From contig DATAYA010000262.1 in the NCBI GenBank assembly GCA_036272815.1, positions 1 through 9,425 on the forward strand: 9,425 bases of DNA. The letters run 5' to 3'. The notes beneath the pieces are model-generated. The model saw nothing but the letters and a program-made list of their open reading frames with translations, was not told the DNA's origin and made no database searches. This document shows positions 5,247 to 9,425 of this stretch, piece after piece; position 1 is the stretch's first letter; each line of letters opens with the position of its first letter. The DNA is from DATAYA01 sp036272815 (GTDB lineage: Bacteria > Pseudomonadota > Alphaproteobacteria > Acetobacterales > Acetobacteraceae). A program made the position numbers and the translations under genes.

Positions 5247-8200
5247 ATGATCTCCTCCGTCTTCATCGACCGGCCGCGGCTGGCGATCGTGATCGCGATC
5301 GTCATCACGATCGCCGGCGCGCTCGCGATCATGCGCATCCCGGTGGCGCAGTTCCCCGACATCGTGCCGCCGCAGGTCTCGGTGACCGCGACCTATCCGG
5401 GGGCGTCGGCCGCCGTCGTCGAGGCGTCGGTGGCGCAGCCGCTGGAGGCGCAGGTCGTCGGCGTCGACAAGATGATCTACATGAAGTCGACCAGCGCCAA
5501 CGACGGCAGCTACGGGCTGACGGTCAGCTTCCAGCTCGGCACCGATCCCGACATCGACACCGTCGACGTCAACAACCGCGTGCAGACCGCACTGTCGCAG
5601 CTCCCCGCCGAGGTGCAGCTCGAGGGCTTGCAGGTACAGAAGAAATCGTCCGCGGTCCTGCAATTCATCCTGTTCTACGATGACGATCCGAAGGTCAGCC
5701 AGCTCTTCATAACCAACTACGTCATCATCAACATCCTCGACCAGCTGAGCCGCGTCCCGGGCGTGGGACAGGCGAGCCTGTTCGGCAAGCAGAACTACTC
5801 GATGCGCATCTGGTTCAACACTGCCCGGATGCACGCGCTGGACCTGTCGCCGTCCGACATCGCGGCCGCGCTCCAGTCGCAGAACGTGCAGGCGCCGGTC
5901 GGGCGCATCGGCGCACGTCCGGTCGGCAACTCGCAGCAATTCCAGTTCAACGTGCAGACGCAGGGACGGCTGACCACGCCCGCGCAGTTCGGCAACATCG
6001 TGCTGCGCGCTAACCCCGATGGCTCGGTGCTGCGGATCAAGGACGTGGCGACCGTGGAGTTGGGTGCGCAGAACGAGGACAGCTTCTCGCGCCTTGACGG
6101 TAAGCCCGCCCAGGCCGTCGGCGTCTATCTCTCGCCCGGTGCCAACGCGGTGTCGACCGCCGCCGCCGTCCAAGCCACTTTGCAGAAGCTGAGTGCGCGC
6201 TTCCCGAAGGGCTTTCACTACAATGTGGTCTACGACACGACGAGCTTCGTCAAGGATACGATCAGCGAGGTCCTGAAGACGCTCGGCGAGGCGTTCGTGC
6301 TCGTCGTGATCGTGGTTTTCCTGTTCCTCGGTAATCTCCGCGCGACCATCATCCCGGCCATCGCGGTGCCGGTGAGCCTGGTCGGAGCCTTTGCCATCCT
6401 GCTGTCGCTGGGATACTCGGCCAATACCGTCTCTCTGCTGGCCTTGGTGCTGGCGATCGGCATCGTCGTCGACGACGCGATCGTGGTGGTGGAAAACGTC
6501 GAGCGCGTGATGGAGGAGGAGCCGGACCTGCCGCCGAAGGAGGCGGCGAAGAAGGCGATGACGCAGATCACCGCGCCAATCATCGCGATCTCGCTGGTGC
6601 TGCTCTCGGTGTTCGTACCGATCGCGTTCGTCCCCGGCCTCTCGGGCCAGCTTTTCCGCCAGTTCGCGGTCACGATCAGTGCCGCGATGGTGATCTCGGC
6701 AATCAACGCGCTCACGCTCTCACCGGCGCTGTGCGGTGTGTTCCTCCGCCCGCATCGCGCCCACAAGCGGGGCATTATGGTGCGGGTGTTGCGCGGCATC
6801 GACTACGTCCGCGACGGCTACGCGGCCGTGGTCACCCGGCTGGTTCGGTTCGCGGTGCTGGGGGTGGTACTGATCGGCGTCTTCGCGATCGGCGTCTTTG
6901 GCGTCTCTGCGATCACGCCGACCGGCTTCCTTCCCGAGGAGGACCAGGGCGCGTTCTTCGCGGCGGTGCAGCTTCCCGACGGCGCTTCTGTCGCGCGCAC
7001 GTCCGCGGTCGCGGAACGGATGGAGGGTGTCCTCAAGGGGATGAAGGGGGTCCAGCACGTCATCTCGATCATCGGGTATTCGCTGCTCGACGGCGTCGCC
7101 GAGCCGAACAGCGCCTTCATGGTGGCCCGCCTGGCACCGTTCGCCGATCGGACGGCCGCCTCGGAATCGGCGCAGGCGCTGATCGCACGGACCTTCGGCG
7201 CGGCTCAGCAGATCCGCTCGGCGATTATCTTCCCATTCAACCTGCCGCCGATCATCGGCCTCTCAACGAGCGGCGGCTTCGAGTACCAGCTCGAGGCGCT
7301 GGAGGGACAGGACCCCGCCGCCATTGGCAGCGTCATGCAGGGGCTCATCGCGTCGGCCAACCAGGATCCTCGGCTGACGCGCGTGTTCTCCACCTTCACG
7401 GCGCAGAACCCGTCGATCTATCTCGACATCGACCGGACGAAGGCGGAAGCGCTCGGCGTCCCGCTCTCCAACGTGTTTAACACGCTGCAAGCGACGCTGG
7501 GCGGCCTCTACGTCAACAACTTCAACCTCTTCGGCCGCACTTGGCAGGTTAATATCGAGGGCGAGGCGGCCGACCGGCGCGACATCTCGGCGCTGTGGAA
7601 CATCTACGTGCAGAACGCGTCGGGGCAGATGGTGCCGCTGCGGGCGCTCGCGAGTGCGCAGATCGTGGTCGGGCCGCAGGTCATCACGCGCTACAACAAC
7701 TACCGCTCGGTGACCATCGATGGCTCCCCGGGCCCGGGCGTGTCGTCGGGCACGGCGCTCGCGGCGATGGCGGCGATCTCCGCCAGGACGCTGCCGCCCG
7801 GCTACGGCTACGAGTGGACCGGCACCGCCTATCAGGAGGAGCAGGCGTCGGGCCAGACCGGGGCGATCCTCGGCATCGCCATCCTGTTCGCATACCTGTT
7901 CCTGGTGGCGCTCTACGAGAGCTGGGTGATCCCGATCCCGGTGCTGCTCTCCGTGGTCGTCGGCGTGTTCGGCGCCTTCTGCGGCATTGTGGTCGCGCAC
8001 CTTTCGCTCGACATCTATGCGCAGATCGGTCTCGTGGTGCTGATCGCGCTGGCGGCAAAGAACGGCATCCTCATCGTCGAGTTCGCGCGCGACCAGCGCA
8101 CCGCCGGCAAACCGATCCGCGAGGCGGCGGTGCTCGGCGCGAAGATGCGGTTTCGCGCGGTGATGATGACGTCGTTCGCGTTCATCCTCGGGCTGGTGCC

Positions 8201-8390
8201 GCTGGTCTGGGCGACCGGTGCCGCGGAGATCAGCCGGCGCGACGTCGGCACGTCGGTGTTCGGCGGCATGATCCTCGCAAGCTCGATCGGGATATTCCTG
8301 ATCCCGATGCTCTATGTGGTGTTCCAGACGATGCGTGAGCGGACCCATGCGCGCTTCTCGCGGGTCCGCGTCGAGCACCCGGCCGAGTGA
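5247..8390 (+). CDS. RND multidrug efflux transporter, HAE1 (AcrB/MexF) family
   Basis: This proton-driven, trimeric inner-membrane pump exports hydrophobic or amphipathic compounds through the adaptor and an outer-membrane channel. The 1047 residues match AcrB-type proteins (~1030-1060). TM1 is at about 11-29 (RLAIVIAIVITIAGALAIM), followed by the HAE1 segment IPVAQFPDI (31-39). TM4 contains GIVVDDAIVVVENVER (405-420) with proton-relay D409 and D410. The TM10 segment LAAKNGILIVEFARDQ (935-950) supplies K938. The large periplasmic loops are about 30-340 and 556-870, with PTGFLPEEDQGAF (558-570) and NNFNLFGRTWQVN (757-769) conserved. Twelve membrane segments fit the hydrophobic stretches. No key residue is missing. 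The start is four bases after the adaptor stop with a weak Shine-Dalgarno, so coupled translation is likely. The closest characterised group by eye is MexF/BepE-like, and the substrate is unknown. No outer-membrane factor gene follows. Confidence 0.96.
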   Translation: MISSVFIDRPRLAIVIAIVITIAGALAIMRIPVAQFPDIVPPQVSVTATYPGASAAVVEASVAQPLEAQVVGVDKMIYMKSTSANDGSYGLTVSFQLGTDPDIDTVDVNNRVQTALSQLPAEVQLEGLQVQKKSSAVLQFILFYDDDPKVSQLFITNYVIINILDQLSRVPGVGQASLFGKQNYSMRIWFNTARMHALDLSPSDIAAALQSQNVQAPVGRIGARPVGNSQQFQFNVQTQGRLTTPAQFGNIVLRANPDGSVLRIKDVATVELGAQNEDSFSRLDGKPAQAVGVYLSPGANAVSTAAAVQATLQKLSARFPKGFHYNVVYDTTSFVKDTISEVLKTLGEAFVLVVIVVFLFLGNLRATIIPAIAVPVSLVGAFAILLSLGYSANTVSLLALVLAIGIVVDDAIVVVENVERVMEEEPDLPPKEAAKKAMTQITAPIIAISLVLLSVFVPIAFVPGLSGQLFRQFAVTISAAMVISAINALTLSPALCGVFLRPHRAHKRGIMVRVLRGIDYVRDGYAAVVTRLVRFAVLGVVLIGVFAIGVFGVSAITPTGFLPEEDQGAFFAAVQLPDGASVARTSAVAERMEGVLKGMKGVQHVISIIGYSLLDGVAEPNSAFMVARLAPFADRTAASESAQALIARTFGAAQQIRSAIIFPFNLPPIIGLSTSGGFEYQLEALEGQDPAAIGSVMQGLIASANQDPRLTRVFSTFTAQNPSIYLDIDRTKAEALGVPLSNVFNTLQATLGGLYVNNFNLFGRTWQVNIEGEAADRRDISALWNIYVQNASGQMVPLRALASAQIVVGPQVITRYNNYRSVTIDGSPGPGVSSGTALAAMAAISARTLPPGYGYEWTGTAYQEEQASGQTGAILGIAILFAYLFLVALYESWVIPIPVLLSVVVGVFGAFCGIVVAHLSLDIYAQIGLVVLIALAAKNGILIVEFARDQRTAGKPIREAAVLGAKMRFRAVMMTSFAFILGLVPLVWATGAAEISRRDVGTSVFGGMILASSIGIFLIPMLYVVFQTMRERTHARFSRVRVEHPAE
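5282..5315 (+). other. 12-bp perfect inverted repeat just inside the RND gene
   Basis: GGCGATCGTGAT (5282-5293) and ATCACGATCGCC (5304-5315) are exact reverse complements separated by 10 bases. In RNA this is a strong hairpin that begins 35 bases after the start codon. It lies in codons for the first membrane helix (AIVIAIVITIA), where alternating Ile and Val/Ala codons of GATC composition favour such symmetry. A coding coincidence is therefore possible. It could equally modulate translation of the pump relative to the adaptor. Confidence 0.5.
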
Positions 8391-9163
8391 TGGACCTCGA
8401 GGCGGAATACGACAACCGCGCGAAGGTGCCGGAGCATCCGGCGATCATCGCCGGCTGGACGCGCGACGCGGCCGCGTATCGCGCCGCGCACGCCGATGCG
8501 GAACTGGGCCTGGACTACGGGCCGGGCGAGCGGGCGAAGCTCGATTTGTTCTGGCCGACTTCCGGGCGGGACGCACCGCTCGCACTGTTCATCCACGGCG
8601 GCTACTGGCAGTCGCTCGACCGGGCGCTGTTCAGCCACATGGCGGCGGGGCTGAACGCGCACGGAGTGGCGGTTGCGGTGCCGTCGTACGATCTCTGTCC
8701 GCAGGTCACGGTCGCCGCGATCGTGGCGCAGATCGAGCACGCGGCGGCCTTCCTGCACCAGCGGCACGAACGGGCGATGCTGGCGATCGGCCATTCGGCG
8801 GGCGGTCACCTGGCCGCGATGCTGCAGGTCTGGGACGCTGCCGCGGTGCCGGCGGCACTGCCGGTGAGCGGGATTTTTGACCTCGAACCGCTGGTCGCGA
8901 CGTCGATCAACGGCGCGCTCGGGCTGGATGCGGCGACCGCGCGGGCGCTCTCGCCGCTGCACCGGCGGCCGCCGGGCGGCCGGCTGCACGCGGTGGTCGG
9001 CGGCGCGGAAGGGGCGGAGTATGCCCGCCAGTCGCGCGAGATCGCGCGCGCCTGGGGCGGCGCCTGGGAGAGCGTTCCGGGCGCCAATCACTTCACGGTC
9101 GTGGGGCCGCTCGCCGATCCTGGATCGGCGCTGGTCACGACGGCACGCGCGATGGCGCCCTGA
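8390..9163 (+). CDS. Alpha/beta hydrolase, arylformamidase (kynurenine formamidase)-like
   Basis: This is a cytosolic serine hydrolase of the esterase/arylformamidase group. Characterised members hydrolyse N-formylkynurenine in tryptophan breakdown, but many homologues act on other esters or amides. The 257 residues show the group's oxyanion motif FIHGGYWQSLD (67-77), the nucleophile elbow GHSAGGH (134-140) with S136, and GANHFT (231-236) with catalytic H234. There is no signal peptide or membrane segment. The acid residue is less clear: the region VVGGAEGAEYARQS (202-215) has Glu207 and Glu210 but no Asp. The ATG at 8390 shares one base with the transporter stop (TGATG), and an overlapping GTG at 8387 would add one residue. 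The overlap indicates translation coupled to the pump. No kynureninase or tryptophan dioxygenase gene is near, so a tryptophan role is doubtful; detoxification of a pump substrate is a speculation from context. Confidence 0.87.
   Translation: MDLEAEYDNRAKVPEHPAIIAGWTRDAAAYRAAHADAELGLDYGPGERAKLDLFWPTSGRDAPLALFIHGGYWQSLDRALFSHMAAGLNAHGVAVAVPSYDLCPQVTVAAIVAQIEHAAAFLHQRHERAMLAIGHSAGGHLAAMLQVWDAAAVPAALPVSGIFDLEPLVATSINGALGLDAATARALSPLHRRPPGGRLHAVVGGAEGAEYARQSREIARAWGGAWESVPGANHFTVVGPLADPGSALVTTARAMAP
9112..9130 (+). other. Compact inverted repeat near the end of the hydrolase gene
   Basis: CGCCGATCC and GGATCGGCG are exact reverse complements around a single central T. As RNA this would be an 8-bp stem with a 3-base loop. 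It ends 33 bases before the stop codon and encodes LADPGSA. No T run follows, so it is not an ordinary intrinsic terminator. It could stabilise the 3' end of the message or be a coding coincidence. Confidence 0.35.
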
Positions 9164-9176
9164 GCGGGCTCAAGTG

Positions 9177-9203
9177 CTGCCGTCGGCGACCGCTGGACGG
9201 CGG
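9177..9203 (+). terminator. Weak hairpin after the efflux operon
   Basis: CTGCCGTC (9177-9184) can pair with GACGGCGG (9196-9203) in an 8-bp stem that includes one G-U pair, with an 11-base loop. It starts 14 bases after the hydrolase stop, the right place for an operon terminator, but the following sequence is GC-rich and lacks T residues. Factor-dependent termination is as likely. Confidence 0.25.
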
Positions 9204-9257
9204 CGCGCGGCGGCGCAGGCCCGCATCACCCCAAGTTCGCTGGTCACGGGCCGTCCT

Positions 9258-9285
9258 TTGCGAATTCGGTTCGTTTTGATACATA
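9258..9285 (+). promoter_or_regulatory. AT-rich promoter-like patch
   Basis: A stretch with clearly lower GC than its surroundings runs from about 9257 to 9300. TTGCGA at 9258-9263 could be a -35 and TACATA at 9280-9285 a -10, with a 16-base spacer. Transcription would then begin close to 9292, only a few bases before the ATG at 9295, giving an almost leaderless message. The -10 match is poor (three of six), so the call rests mainly on composition and position. Confidence 0.35.
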
Positions 9286-9294
9286 TGGGACGGA

Positions 9295-9425
9295 ATGAAT
9301 CTCCGTCTGCCTGCTCGCTCTCACCGCCTTCACCGCCAGACAGCCGCCGCGATTGCCGGACCCGAAGCTGACCCCGGGAGCCGTGCGCACAGCCGATGCG
9401 GCGCTGCTCTGCCGCCCCGGCTACG
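9295..9425 (+). pseudogene. 5' end of a probable exported protein; frame broken after the ATG
   Basis: From 9299 to the window end one frame encodes 42 residues. It begins with a signal-peptide-like hydrophobic run (ISVCLLALTAFTA) and continues with LPDPKLTPGAVR and a C-x-P-G-Y element. The LTPG...C-x-PGY pattern resembles, from memory, the N-terminus of small secreted proteins of unknown role in alphaproteobacteria. I cannot name the family with certainty. This frame has a TGA at 9296-9298 and no ATG or GTG after it; its only TTG, at 9353, falls after the hydrophobic run. The well-placed ATG at 9295 is one base out of register, and removing one A from ATGAATC would give a clean signal peptide starting MISVCLL. 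It may be a real frameshifted gene, a sequencing error, or initiation at an unusual codon. The gene continues beyond the window. Confidence 0.4.

Noticed and set aside
7727..7738. Palindrome CCCGGGCCCGGG.
   Set aside because: It falls inside the RND gene and is explained by the conserved SPGPG codons; no regulatory context.
7263..8378. Minus-strand open frame of about 370 codons inside the RND gene.
   Set aside because: It is a shadow of conserved transporter codons; its translation is full of His, Arg and Asp with no recognisable fold.
9285..9371. Small open frame starting at the ATG in ACATATGGG.
   Set aside because: The product is a short Ser/Pro/Arg-rich peptide with no motif, and the overlapping frame from 9299 looks far more protein-like.
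1..9425. Search for CRISPR arrays, tRNA genes, insertion-sequence ends, toxin-antitoxin or defence genes.
   Set aside because: No regularly spaced repeats, cloverleaf-like sequence, transposase motifs or defence-type domains were seen on either strand.

Overview
This is a GC-rich chromosomal window, probably from an alphaproteobacterium. Support for that is the base composition, the ribD-riboflavin synthase gene order, and a MexEF/BepE-style efflux pair behind a TetR-type operator. The lineage is an inference and no species can be named. I see no tRNA, rRNA, CRISPR, insertion sequence or prophage.

The left part (1-3723) is read entirely on the minus strand. In transcription order it holds an HMG-CoA-lyase-like enzyme (3723-2794) and a family III CoA-transferase (2783-1602), 10 bases apart. 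After 106 bases come ribD (1495-398) and the 5' part of the riboflavin synthase gene (398-1), which runs off the window. The first pair looks like a module that activates a short dicarboxylic acid with CoA and then cleaves it. The second pair is the deaminase/reductase and final synthase of riboflavin biosynthesis, joined by a TGATG stop/start overlap.

The centre (3724-3889) is a 166-base divergent control region. It contains a perfect TGACCG-CT-CGGTCA palindrome of the TetR-operator kind overlapping a TTGACC -35 element, a second inverted repeat around the probable -10, and a 10-base direct repeat. No regulator gene lies in the window.

The right part (3890-9163) is a plus-strand operon. It encodes a periplasmic membrane-fusion protein, an inner-membrane RND (HAE1) transporter with intact proton-relay residues, and an arylformamidase-like alpha/beta hydrolase whose start overlaps the transporter stop (TGATG). 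No outer-membrane channel gene is present. A 12-bp perfect inverted repeat lies just inside the RND gene.

The last 262 bases hold a weak hairpin, an AT-rich promoter-like patch, and the beginning of what looks like a small exported protein. Its signal-peptide frame is one base out of register with the only suitable ATG.

The genes belong to well-known families, and I do not see a clearly new multi-gene system. The points most worth checking are the lyase/CoA-transferase pair, the pump-hydrolase coupling, the hairpin inside the RND gene, and the frame problem at the right edge.
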